Under the pieces are notes generated by a model, which saw nothing but the letters and a program-made list of their open reading frames with translations, did not search any database and was not told the DNA's origin. The position numbers and the translations under genes are program-made. DNA of 39,808 nt. Source: Pseudomonadota bacterium (GTDB taxonomy: Bacteria > Desulfobacterota > Desulfovibrionia > Desulfovibrionales > Desulfovibrionaceae). Where the stretch lies: NCBI GenBank assembly GCA_023460395.1, contig JAEWQB010000011.1, forward strand, positions 1-39,808. The letters run 5' to 3'. Shown piece after piece: positions 16,714-24,439 of this stretch (position 1 is the first letter of the stretch; each line of letters begins with the position of its first letter).

Positions 16714-17687
16714 AGGCGCTCCGCTACCCGCAGTTTGGCGCTGGAAGCGCGACGGTTGCGCTTCAGCTCTTCTTCACTCGCGGTGACTGGCTTTTTGGTG
16801 ACAACTCGCAAGGATGCCACATGGTTACATACGCACACAGGTATCTGCCGGGGACATACGCACCCCTTGGCCTCTGCGGCAAAGGCGTGCTTAACCAACC
16901 GATCTTCAAGGGAATGAAAAGAGATAATGGCTACCCGGCCCCCAGGACGCAGGCGGGGGATAATCGCTCCCAGAAAGGCTTCCAATTCTTCCAGTTCGCT
17001 ATTCACCACCATACGCAGCGCCTGAAACGTACGGGTAGCGGGGTGGTTGCGGGCCTGTGCGCGCCATTTTGCGGGATACGCCGCTTCCACAATACGGGCC
17101 AGTTCCATTGTTGTTTCAATGGGGGCTTTCGCGCGCGCGTCCACAATAGCGTTGGTAATGCGCCCGCCCATGGGGTCTTCACCAAATTTACCAATAATCA
17201 TGCGCAGCCGCTCCGGGGTGGCTTTATTCACGATATAGCTGGCGGGCAAAGCGTCTCCGTCTGGGTCCATGCGCATATCCAGCGGACCATCCGCGTGGAA
17301 GCTGAATCCGCGCTCCGGCTGGTCTATTTGCATGGACGAAACGCCAATATCCAGCAGCGCCCCGTCAAGCATGTCCCATCCAAGGGAATCCAGCGCGGCC
17401 TCGAACTGACTGTAGTCGTCGTGGAACAGGTGAACGCGGCTGCCGAAAGGGGCAAGCCGCTGGCGTGTCCGCTCAAGGGTGGCGGCGTCGCGATCCATTC
17501 CCGCAAGGTGGGCATCGCCCTGCACGGCTTTTAGGATGGCTTCGCTATGCCCTCCAAGGCCAAGCGTGCCATCCAAATAATATCCGCCGGGCTTCGGAGC
17601 GAGATGCGCCAGCACCTCGTCCAACAGCACGGGAACATGATCACCCCATTCGGCCCCGGAGTGATGGCGTTCCTCGTCATTGGTCAC
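16710..17687 (-). CDS. rsmH: 16S rRNA (cytosine-1402-N4)-methyltransferase RsmH
   Basis: RsmH (MraW) methylates N4 of C1402 in the decoding centre of 16S rRNA using S-adenosylmethionine. The 325-residue product has HVPVLLDEVLAHL near the start, the SAM loop DGTLGLGGHSEAIL and DIGVSSMQID. The signature RGFSFHADGPLDMRMD and the late SFHSLEDR motif are also present. It is the second gene of the dcw operon, directly after mraZ and overlapping ftsL by four bases, the usual place for this gene in bacteria. Confidence 0.97.
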   Translation of the reverse strand: MTNDEERHHSGAEWGDHVPVLLDEVLAHLAPKPGGYYLDGTLGLGGHSEAILKAVQGDAHLAGMDRDAATLERTRQRLAPFGSRVHLFHDDYSQFEAALDSLGWDMLDGALLDIGVSSMQIDQPERGFSFHADGPLDMRMDPDGDALPASYIVNKATPERLRMIIGKFGEDPMGGRITNAIVDARAKAPIETTMELARIVEAAYPAKWRAQARNHPATRTFQALRMVVNSELEELEAFLGAIIPRLRPGGRVAIISFHSLEDRLVKHAFAAEAKGCVCPRQIPVCVCNHVASLRVVTKKPVTASEEELKRNRRASSAKLRVAERL

Positions 17688-17720
17688 AGGCTTCCCCTTT
17701 GTTCACCTTGTCGCGCGGCA

Positions 17721-18173
17721 TCAGATCGGGAAATCGATTCCGCTTTCGGCGAGTTCATCCGCCACGTCGTCAAAGGTGTCCTCGGACATCAACGCGTCAA
17801 ACCGCGCTTTGTCCCATATTTCAAATTTGCTTCCCTGCCCCACGATAACCACATCTTTTTCCAGCCCGGCATAGACCATATGGTCTTCCGAAATACGAAT
17901 GCGGCCTTGCTTGTCTAGCGCCATTTCTTCCGCGCCACCGATAACCAAGCGGCGGAAGTTGCGGACTTTGAGCGAGGGAGTTTTGATCTTATGAAATTTT
18001 TGTTCAAATTCTTCCCAGTCTGGCAAAGGATACCCCACCACGCACCGGTCATACGTGGTGAGCACCAGCCTGCCCTCATGCGAGCGCGAAAGCAGAATGT
18101 CCCGTATTTCCGGGGTCAACATAAGCCTTCCCTTTGGGTCAAGGCTGCGGTGTGAGCGTCCTCTGAACAACAT
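17721..18173 (-). CDS. mraZ: Transcriptional regulator MraZ
   Basis: MraZ is an AbrB-like DNA-binding protein that represses its own dcw promoter. The 150-residue protein carries two tandem AbrB-like motifs, DPKGR (12-16) and DKQGR near residue 88, one per repeat. I start at the ATG at 18173, giving the family-typical MLFRGRSHRSLD; a longer reading to 18200 would run through the operator repeats. The ribosome binding site is modest (AGGA). It is the first gene of the operon and lies directly behind three TGGTA repeats that look like its own binding site. Confidence 0.95.
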   Translation of the reverse strand: MLFRGRSHRSLDPKGRLMLTPEIRDILLSRSHEGRLVLTTYDRCVVGYPLPDWEEFEQKFHKIKTPSLKVRNFRRLVIGGAEEMALDKQGRIRISEDHMVYAGLEKDVVIVGQGSKFEIWDKARFDALMSEDTFDDVADELAESGIDFPI

Positions 18174-18184
18174 GGTTTTTGTCC

Positions 18185-18223
18185 TACCACTTTTTACCAC
18201 ACTTTACCACTTTTTCTTTTATA
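18185..18223 (-). promoter_or_regulatory. Probable MraZ operator and dcw promoter region
   Basis: On the minus strand TGGTA occurs three times (plus-strand positions 18205-18209, 18195-18199, 18185-18189), separated by exactly five bases, so the period is one helical turn. MraZ of E. coli is known to bind TGGGN repeats with five-base spacers ahead of mraZ, so this fits its operator closely. A TATAAA box (18218-18223) lies just upstream and could be the -10 element, but no good -35 box is seen at the right distance. The operator would then cover the start of the transcript. Confidence 0.7.
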
Positions 18224-18338
18224 TAGTTACAACCCTCACACAGGCATGATTTTTTTATCTAGATTTCTTGTAGAACACATTCCCTTCTCCGCGCAAATGC
18301 GCTTGACAAAACAGGAGGATTCGCCAAGAATTTTAGCT

Positions 18339-19751
18339 ATGAGAACTAAAATTATCGCCACCATCGGTCCGGCATCCAACTCACCTGAAGTTCTGGAGCG
18401 GCTTATCCAGACAGGCGTGCGTATTTTCCGGCTGAACTTTTCGCATGGCGACGCCTCCGCGTTCCGCGATCTCATCGCGTTGCTACGCAAGCTGGAACAT
18501 GAGCACCGCGTGCCCCTGACGCTGCTTCAGGATCTTTCCGGCCCCAAAATACGCATAGGCGAATTGCGGCAAGGTTCCATTACTCTGGGCAAAGGCGACC
18601 GGGTAGTGCTGGGGCCTTGCGGTGCGGAAATGGTGCGCGACCTGCCCTTCATTCCCTTCGACAACCTGCCTGTGCTGGAGTCGCTGGAAACGGGCGACAC
18701 TGTGGTTCTCAGTGACGGAGTGCTCCAGTTCATGATTACGGAACAACTCCCTCTGGGCGCTTTTGAGATGGAATGCCTGAACGACGGTATTCTCACCTCG
18801 CGAAAGGGACTTGCCTTGCCCGGCAAGCCGGTGAACCTGCCCGCCATGACCGAAAAAGATAAACGCGACCTGCGTGACGGACTGGCACTGGGAGTGGACG
18901 CCTGCGCACTTTCCTATGTGCAGACGCCGGAGGATATTCTCACGGCGAAGGCCATTATCAAGGAACACGGCAAAAATATTCCCGTAGTCGCCAAGCTGGA
19001 ACGGCAAAACGCCGTGGACCGGCTGGAAGAAATTTTGGAAGTAACCGACGTTGTCATGGTAGCGCGCGGCGATTTAGGAGTGGAGTGCCCTCTGCCCAAG
19101 CTGCCCGCCATGCAGAAACGCATCATCCACGCGTGCAACAAAGCGGCAAAGCCCGTTATCGTAGCCACGCAGATGCTGCTTTCCATGGTAAACAACCCCG
19201 TGCCCACCAGAGCGGAAACCACAGACGTGGCGAATGCCGTGCTGGACGGTGCGGACTGCGTGATGCTTTCCGAAGAAACCGCCATGGGCAGCTTCCCCGT
19301 GGAAACGGTGAAATTTATGGTGGAAATAGCGCAGCAGGCCGAAAACCTGCGTTTTGAAGAAAGCCGGGTGTTGCCGCCTGACGAAACCAAAGGCACACCG
19401 GACTTTTTGGCCTATTCCGCCTGTTTACTGGCAGAAAAGACCAATGCGGACGCCATTGTTTCGCACTCCATGTCGGGCGCATCGGCCCGGCTGCTTTCCG
19501 CCCGCAAACCCCGGCAGATTATCTACGGGCTAACGCCAGATTCCGAAGCGCTCCGTGCGCTGAACTTTTCATGGGGCGTTATGCCGGAAGGTGTGAACGA
19601 GGCACTTTCCGGTCACTTGGAACGCGCAGAGCACTTCATTGAAACCCACACGGCCTTTCCTTCCGGCACCAACGCTGTTATCACAGCGGGGCAACCCAAG
19701 CCCGGCACCAAGGCGCGGGGCACAAATCTCGTAAAAATTTACCATAAATAA
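18339..19751 (+). CDS. pyk: Pyruvate kinase
   Basis: Pyruvate kinase makes ATP and pyruvate from phosphoenolpyruvate and ADP. The 470-residue protein starts with MRTKIIATIGPAS and has RLNFSHGD, KLERQNAVD, VMVARGDLGVECP with the metal-binding acidic residues, and ATQMLLSM. Near the end is the C-terminal regulatory-type domain. I choose the ATG at 18339 because earlier in-frame codons do not resemble pyruvate kinase. The only strong ribosome binding site, AGGAGG (18313-18318), is 20 bases away, with a small hairpin in between. The gene is divergent from mraZ and is followed after one base by an HD-GYP gene. Confidence 0.96.
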   Translation: MRTKIIATIGPASNSPEVLERLIQTGVRIFRLNFSHGDASAFRDLIALLRKLEHEHRVPLTLLQDLSGPKIRIGELRQGSITLGKGDRVVLGPCGAEMVRDLPFIPFDNLPVLESLETGDTVVLSDGVLQFMITEQLPLGAFEMECLNDGILTSRKGLALPGKPVNLPAMTEKDKRDLRDGLALGVDACALSYVQTPEDILTAKAIIKEHGKNIPVVAKLERQNAVDRLEEILEVTDVVMVARGDLGVECPLPKLPAMQKRIIHACNKAAKPVIVATQMLLSMVNNPVPTRAETTDVANAVLDGADCVMLSEETAMGSFPVETVKFMVEIAQQAENLRFEESRVLPPDETKGTPDFLAYSACLLAEKTNADAIVSHSMSGASARLLSARKPRQIIYGLTPDSEALRALNFSWGVMPEGVNEALSGHLERAEHFIETHTAFPSGTNAVITAGQPKPGTKARGTNLVKIYHK

Positions 19752-19752
19752 C

Positions 19753-20835
19753 ATGTGCGCAGCCAGCAGCCCCATCCCGGATAACATTCAGGAAGAATAT
19801 TACCAGATAGCCAAACCTATTCTGGAAAGCTTTCCCAAATACCGCCCTCCTGTGGACTTATTTGAGTTCAAGGAATCTCTTGCACGGCTCCAGCCCTTCA
19901 GCCGCAAGGGGGCGCGTTTGAGTAACGAGCAAGTGGACACCGCTCACAAACTCTGTGAAGAAGGCAACCTGTTTGTCTCGCGGGCGGACCACCCTATATA
20001 TTCCAAGCACATCATCAAGCAGCTTGACCTCGTCCTTGTGGACCAAAATCTCAAGCAGGGTGAAATTGCTGACGTCTTTATTCAGGCTCTCAGTCTGCGT
20101 GTAGCCGAATTCGCCGAACAGCCCGTCATGCCCGTGTTCCAGCAACTGTACCAAGACATGATGGTTTTCACAGAATTTCTGTCGCAAGACCGGCACCGCA
20201 TAAAACTTTTCATGCGGCGTCTCATTCGCCAACATTCGCTTGCAGCGCACTCCGTCAACTCACTCATCGTGGGCCTGTGGCTATTTTATGAAACGCGAAA
20301 CGGCTACCGGCGGCGAGAGCTGGACAAAGCCGCACTCAGCCTTCTGTTGCATGACATAGGCATGTGCAAAGTGCCCCCGTTTATCACCTCCAAACCCAGC
20401 TCCCTCAAGATAGAAGAGCGGGATAAACTGCTCCCGCACCCTCTCCTCGGTGCCAAACTGCTGCATAAACTGGGGTTCGGCTTTGACGAACTGCGGCAGG
20501 CGACCATGGAGCACCACGAACGCCTCGACGGTTCCGGCTACCCTCAACGACTGCGGAATGAGGCCATCAGCCGCTTTGGCAGGCTCGTCGCCGTTGCGGA
20601 CTCCTTTGCCGCCATGATCACGGAACGTGGGCATGCCCCTGCCATGGAATTGCTAGATGCCGCGCGAGTTCTGGCTGAGGACAAAAAGCGGTATGATGAG
20701 CGGTTCACTACGCTGCTCTATAACGCCCTGTTGACGGATGCCTTCCGTCTTAACGCCGCTGCTTCCGCCGCTGCGGAAGAAGAAACAGCGCCCGCTGCGC
20801 CGCAGACTGAGCAGGCCGCCAACACCGAAGCCTAA
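19753..20835 (+). CDS. HD-GYP domain cyclic-di-GMP phosphodiesterase
   Basis: The C-terminal half of this 360-residue protein is an HD-GYP domain, a family that hydrolyses cyclic di-GMP. It shows H166, HD (200-201), H229, HHERLDGSGYP (254-264) and D283, so the metal ligands and the GYP motif look intact. Residues 1-150 resemble the poorly described N-terminal region of some deltaproteobacterial HD-GYP proteins, and no receiver, PAS or membrane segment is visible. The last 25 residues are an Ala/Glu-rich tail. The ATG lies one base after the pyk stop with no ribosome binding site, which suggests reinitiation by ribosomes from pyk. Confidence 0.88.
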   Translation: MCAASSPIPDNIQEEYYQIAKPILESFPKYRPPVDLFEFKESLARLQPFSRKGARLSNEQVDTAHKLCEEGNLFVSRADHPIYSKHIIKQLDLVLVDQNLKQGEIADVFIQALSLRVAEFAEQPVMPVFQQLYQDMMVFTEFLSQDRHRIKLFMRRLIRQHSLAAHSVNSLIVGLWLFYETRNGYRRRELDKAALSLLLHDIGMCKVPPFITSKPSSLKIEERDKLLPHPLLGAKLLHKLGFGFDELRQATMEHHERLDGSGYPQRLRNEAISRFGRLVAVADSFAAMITERGHAPAMELLDAARVLAEDKKRYDERFTTLLYNALLTDAFRLNAAASAAAEEETAPAAPQTEQAANTEA

Positions 20836-21162
20836 TCCCACAGTCCTGATCTCCGAGCCAGACATGGCTGCCACCAAGGGCGGGGCAGACATACTTCACG
20901 CATGTGCCCCCAATTCTCCGCGCCATCCACGCCGACACGCCAGCGCATTTTCAAAAAACCGACCATACGGGGCATACAAGCCATGGAGGCCATGGGGATT
21001 ACAGCCCAAGTGTCCGGTCTCGTGAACACGCAATTCTCATCGTCCCACGAAGCCCCTCTCCCCTCCGGCGCGCCGCGACCGCAGCACAGTCAAACGCGAA
21101 GAGGCCCCTTGCACAAAGGAGCCTCTCTTTTCACGAAATATATTGCCCGCAGGCCCGGAGTA
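20836..21162. other. 327-bp non-coding gap between two convergent genes
   Basis: This stretch separates the HD-GYP gene (+) and the CBS gene (minus). No gene or convincing repeat was found apart from the hairpin terminator at 21101-21131. Confidence 0.6.
21101..21131 (+). terminator. Rho-independent terminator after the HD-GYP gene
   Basis: GAGGC (21101-21105) pairs with GCCTC, and CCTT with AAGG after one mismatch, giving about 10 bp around a short loop, followed by TCTTTT. It fits termination of pyk and the HD-GYP gene. For the opposite CBS gene the tail is not T-rich. Confidence 0.65.
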
Positions 21163-21645
21163 TTACCGTCCGCGACTAATAATTTGCCCACTGATTTCTT
21201 TAAAAATATCGGCGATCATGATCACGCCCAACACGCGGGCGCCTTCCTTGACCACGGCATAGCTGCGGCCTTTTTTAACAAACTCTTCCAGCACACTCAG
21301 CAGGGGTTCGTCCGGGGCGACTACCGTCATGTCGGCGTCCATCACTTCCTTAACCGAGGTAGATCCCGCGACCTTGCATGCGTTAAGGTACATCTGCTCA
21401 AAACGGTTTTCATCCAGTCCGCGTAGCGAGGTTCCCCGCAGCAAATTGTCTTCCATAAACCGCACGGTATCCCACATGGAGACAGCACCTTTCAGCCGTC
21501 CGCTGTCTTCCAGCACCAGCGCGCACAGGCAACCGCTGTCGCTGACCCGATTCAGTTCCCGCATGGCGTCAGACAGGGAACTGGACTCCCGCAGGGTTGG
21601 AAAATCCTCACGCACAATATCCCAAGCACGAGTCCGTAACAGCAT
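21163..21645 (-). CDS. Tandem CBS-domain protein
   Basis: The 160-residue protein consists almost entirely of two CBS domains (about 10-60 and 95-155). Such pairs bind adenine nucleotides or related ligands and usually control a partner enzyme or channel. Recognisable parts are CALVLEDSGRLKGAVS in the first domain and VKEVMDADMTVVAPDEPL leading the second, closing with VLGVIMIADIF. There is no attached catalytic or transporter domain and no membrane helix, so it is a free-standing regulatory module with unknown partner. The upstream site GGGAG is at a long but acceptable spacing. Confidence 0.85.
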   Translation of the reverse strand: MLLRTRAWDIVREDFPTLRESSSLSDAMRELNRVSDSGCLCALVLEDSGRLKGAVSMWDTVRFMEDNLLRGTSLRGLDENRFEQMYLNACKVAGSTSVKEVMDADMTVVAPDEPLLSVLEEFVKKGRSYAVVKEGARVLGVIMIADIFKEISGQIISRGR

Positions 21646-21770
21646 AGGCGTCTTCTCCCTCAGGACACGCGGTCCATGGCTTGTAGAATAATAGTGGTTG
21701 CAGTGTACCCGCTTGCGCGGGAGCGGTAAAGCAATCTCCTTCAGATATCGCGTACTTCCGGGCCATTCCG

Positions 21771-23012
21771 CTAATCAAAATCCGCGAACAGCGCCCCCAC
21801 GTGAATATTCCCGATAATCAATGACCGGTTCTGCTGCCGCAACCGCCATAGTGCCTGATGCAACTCATCCACCGAGATACCGTTGCGCACGGCGGTGTAC
21901 GCTTCGATAAACGCAGCCATGGTGTCACAAGCCTTTAGCATAACACCATCTTTAGGGTCGAACTGGTCTTCGTTATAGTGGGTTTGGAGTTGTTCAAAAT
22001 TAAGTTTTTTCGCTTCGCCATCCACGACAATCGCTTCGTCAAACTCCGAGCCTGTTTCCAGACCGAGAAAATACCCCAAACGCCATGCTAGCCGGTCATA
22101 GCCGTCGGCACGCAATGGGCCGAGCACTCGTCTTTCCAGCTCCAACGCTTCGTATTCTTTAATAAAGTCGTCAAGTTTTTCCACAGATTTTTTCACCGGG
22201 GAAATGATGTCGCGGGTAAGCAATTCCGGCAGATCATGGAAGAGGCCGCAAAAGAAATTATTCTGTCGCCGCGCACCGCACGCCCCCTGCGCCAGAGAAA
22301 AGAAATACCCATAGCAGGCCACGAGAAACATATGCCCTATGACGGACGTTTCCGGCACCCTAGGGGTCTGGGACCAACGCTTCTGAAACCGCAACTGCCC
22401 GCACAGATTCGCCAGCCTGCCCAACGCGTTCCCGGAAGGAGCCAGCAATTCCGGCATACCCCGCAAGTACGTATAGCCATTCAGCTTGCGCACAAAGGAA
22501 GCGTCAATCTCCGCGATTTCGTCATCAAAACTGTTGAGGTTCTTGAGCAGATCAAATTCCCACTTGCTGGCATACAAATGCGCGGCATCAAGAATTTCAT
22601 CCGCCAGCCCCCGCTTCCGGTCGGGCACAAAATAGGCTGTGAAACGCTCCCAAAACGGCTGGCCCAGCGGAGCGAGCACCGGTTGCAGCTCGCCCTGAAC
22701 CCAGCGGATGAGCTGACTGTAGTGTTGGGGATTTTCGCGTATTTTGTAGTAAATTGGCGGTTTAATATCAGTAATTACCAGCCTGAACAGGTAATCAAAA
22801 ATCGCCCCTTCCACAATGGCTTCGCCCAACTTGATACGCTCACCCTGTAGACGCCCCTCGCCATTCAACTGAAAAAGCAGCCACGCCACGATCATCTTGT
22901 GCGCCTGCTTGTCCACTTCCAGCAGTTCCATGGGGCGGAGCTTATCGTTCCAGCGCTTCATGTATGCGCCGGCGAAAATGAATTGCAACAGGCTCTTGCG
23001 AATGCTTGGCAT
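21771..23012 (-). CDS. HD-domain phosphohydrolase, YfbR-like, with a degenerate N-terminal repeat
   Basis: The 413-residue protein has an HD-type phosphohydrolase core in its C-terminal half: H227, FHDLPELLTRDIISPVK with H259-D260, and the final metal ligand in ACDTMAAF (D363). The form HDxPE...DI..PVK is that of YfbR-like nucleotidases, so hydrolysis of a (deoxy)nucleoside monophosphate is a guess from the family. The N-terminal half contains a similar segment, FDYLFRLVITDIKPPI (72-87), with the key histidine missing, which suggests an internal duplication. I start at the ATG at 23012 because GAGAGGA precedes it; an upstream start would add 21 unlikely residues. The target is unknown. Confidence 0.8.
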   Translation of the reverse strand: MPSIRKSLLQFIFAGAYMKRWNDKLRPMELLEVDKQAHKMIVAWLLFQLNGEGRLQGERIKLGEAIVEGAIFDYLFRLVITDIKPPIYYKIRENPQHYSQLIRWVQGELQPVLAPLGQPFWERFTAYFVPDRKRGLADEILDAAHLYASKWEFDLLKNLNSFDDEIAEIDASFVRKLNGYTYLRGMPELLAPSGNALGRLANLCGQLRFQKRWSQTPRVPETSVIGHMFLVACYGYFFSLAQGACGARRQNNFFCGLFHDLPELLTRDIISPVKKSVEKLDDFIKEYEALELERRVLGPLRADGYDRLAWRLGYFLGLETGSEFDEAIVVDGEAKKLNFEQLQTHYNEDQFDPKDGVMLKACDTMAAFIEAYTAVRNGISVDELHQALWRLRQQNRSLIIGNIHVGALFADFD

Positions 23013-23246
23013 AGGAAATCCTCTCTGGGAGCAGAAATTACTTGGCAAGGTAGGCTGTCGTAGTATAAAGATCAACAGTTTCCACGAGGGACTGACGTTT
23101 TTTCCAGGGCATTATACGGCCTGGCACCCCCCCGTTACCCGTTACTCCCATCGTGTGCGGACCAGCTTTTTCGCGGCAGGAAGCCAACACCTTCCCCGAT
23201 TCGGCTGGCTCACTATGTGCTCCATGTATATATAACATGAGCGCAT

Positions 23247-23275
23247 TGTCGGAGAAATAACATATAATTCCGACA
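23247..23275. promoter_or_regulatory. Operator-like inverted repeat around a perfect TATAAT
   Basis: TGTCGGA (23247-23253) and TCCGACA (23269-23275) are perfect 7-base inverted repeats, separated by 15 bases that contain TATAAT (23263-23268). A dimeric repressor bound here would cover a -10 box. No good -35 box is present at 16-18 bases, so promoter activity itself is uncertain. Confidence 0.45.
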
Positions 23276-23326
23276 CGTTGTGGACCGCGCGGCTTGCACA
23301 TGCACCGCGCCGGTTACTGTGGACTA

Positions 23327-23355
23327 TTGACAATAAACATGAAACTCCCTAAGAA
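23327..23355 (+). promoter_or_regulatory. Candidate sigma-70 promoter for rplM-rpsI
   Basis: A consensus -35 TTGACA (23327-23332) is followed after 17 bases by TAAGAA (23350-23355), a weak -10 box. The transcript would start near 23362 and give a leader of about 30 bases with AGGAG before the rplM ATG. Confidence 0.5.
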
Positions 23356-23393
23356 GTTCGCCTTTCGAGCTTCGCACTCAGGAGTATTATACG

Positions 23394-23828
23394 ATGAAGA
23401 CGTTCAGCCCCAAGCCTGAAGATATCAACCGCGAATGGTTCGTGGTAGATGCCGATGACAAGATCCTTGGCCGGTTGGCCACGCAGATCGCGCATCGTCT
23501 GCGCGGCAAGCACAAGCCTGAATTCGCTCCCCACGTGGACAACGGCGATTTCATTGTTGTGGTGAACTGCGAGAAGATCAAAGTTACCGGCAAGAAAATG
23601 ACCGATAAGAAATATTACAAGTACACCGGCTACATGGGCGGACTGCGTGAAACCAGCCTTGCCCACCTGCTGGAACGCAAGCCCGAAGAGGTTATTCGTA
23701 AGGCCGTTCAGGGCATGCTGCCTAAAAATCGCCTTGGTGCCGCCATGCTGAAGAAGCTCAAGATCTACGCTGGCCCTGAGCATCCTCACACCGCGCAGAA
23801 CCCCACGCCGCTGGAATTCCAGTCGTAA
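23394..23828 (+). CDS. rplM: 50S ribosomal protein L13
   Basis: L13 is a primary binding protein of 23S rRNA needed early in large-subunit assembly. The 144-residue product has the normal bacterial length and the family pattern: WFVVDADDKILGRLA near the start, GDFIVVVNCEKIKVTGKK in the middle, and MLPKNRLGAAMLKKLKIYAGPEHPH near the end. AGGAG lies upstream of the ATG. It is the first gene of the usual rplM-rpsI pair, 21 bases before rpsI, and the pair ends in a strong terminator. Confidence 0.98.
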   Translation: MKTFSPKPEDINREWFVVDADDKILGRLATQIAHRLRGKHKPEFAPHVDNGDFIVVVNCEKIKVTGKKMTDKKYYKYTGYMGGLRETSLAHLLERKPEEVIRKAVQGMLPKNRLGAAMLKKLKIYAGPEHPHTAQNPTPLEFQS

Positions 23829-23849
23829 GAGCAGAGGCAGGAGAACATC

Positions 23850-24242
23850 ATGTCCAATGAATTCGATTACGGTACCGGCAGAAGAAAGAACGCCACCGCC
23901 CGGACCCGCCTCTATGCCGGCACGGGCCAGATTTTGGTGAACGATCTTCCCTATGAAGACTATTTTCCGCGTAAGACCCTGCAAATGGTTGTGCGCCAGC
24001 CTTTGGAACTGACCAAGATGCTCGGCAAGTTCGACGTTAAGGTAAATGTTTCCGGTGGCGGCATGTCCGGTCAGGCTCAGGCTGTACGACACGGCATTTC
24101 CCGCGCCCTGCTGGAAGTTGATGCCGATCTGCGCCCCGCGCTTAAAAAAGCAGGCTTCCTGACCCGCGACGCTCGTAAGAAAGAACGTAAAAAGTACGGC
24201 CAACGCGGCGCTCGCGCCCGGTTCCAGTACTCCAAGCGTTAA
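23850..24242 (+). CDS. rpsI: 30S ribosomal protein S9
   Basis: S9 is a small-subunit protein whose C-terminal tail reaches the P-site tRNA. The 130-residue product begins with YGTGRRKNATARTRL, has GGGMSGQAQAVRHGISRALL and ends in the invariant FQYSKR. AGGCAGGAG upstream of the ATG is an effective ribosome binding site. It is co-transcribed with rplM, as in most bacteria. Confidence 0.98.
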   Translation: MSNEFDYGTGRRKNATARTRLYAGTGQILVNDLPYEDYFPRKTLQMVVRQPLELTKMLGKFDVKVNVSGGGMSGQAQAVRHGISRALLEVDADLRPALKKAGFLTRDARKKERKKYGQRGARARFQYSKR

Positions 24243-24293
24243 TCGCGTTCCGGCCCGCCTTGGTGCGTGGCTGCGGACTTTGCGAACTCTCTG

Positions 24294-24324
24294 GCAGGCC
24301 CACCCTTGGTGGGCCTGCTTTTTT
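24294..24324 (+). terminator. Strong Rho-independent terminator after rpsI
   Basis: A perfect 11-bp stem (24294-24304 with 24308-24318) with a 3-base loop is followed at once by six T. It ends the rplM-rpsI transcript, so the kinase gene downstream probably has its own promoter within 24325-24439. Confidence 0.9.
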
Positions 24325-24439
24325 CGTTCCATCTCCCCTAACAGGGCGGAACAGCGCGTATGCAATTGACACAGCGCGGAGTGAAAGGCACAACAGCCAC
24401 TGTCTTGGGCATTCATTCACAAGGGAAGGACCGTTTCGC

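Larger units (their letters stand above)
23013..23393. other. 381-bp divergent control region before rplM
   Basis: The region lies between the HD-domain gene (minus) and rplM (+) and carries no gene. It contains a C7 tract near 23127, an AT-rich block near 23226-23236, an inverted repeat around a consensus TATAAT (23247-23275), and a candidate rplM promoter at 23327-23355. Confidence 0.7.

Noticed and set aside
18303..18331. TTGACA at 18303-18308 as a pyk promoter
   Set aside because: There is no acceptable -10 box at 16-18 bases, and the start would fall at or inside the pyk start codon.
23349..24416. 355-codon minus-strand open frame over rplM-rpsI
   Set aside because: It is a shadow of two unmistakable ribosomal protein genes and spans their terminator.
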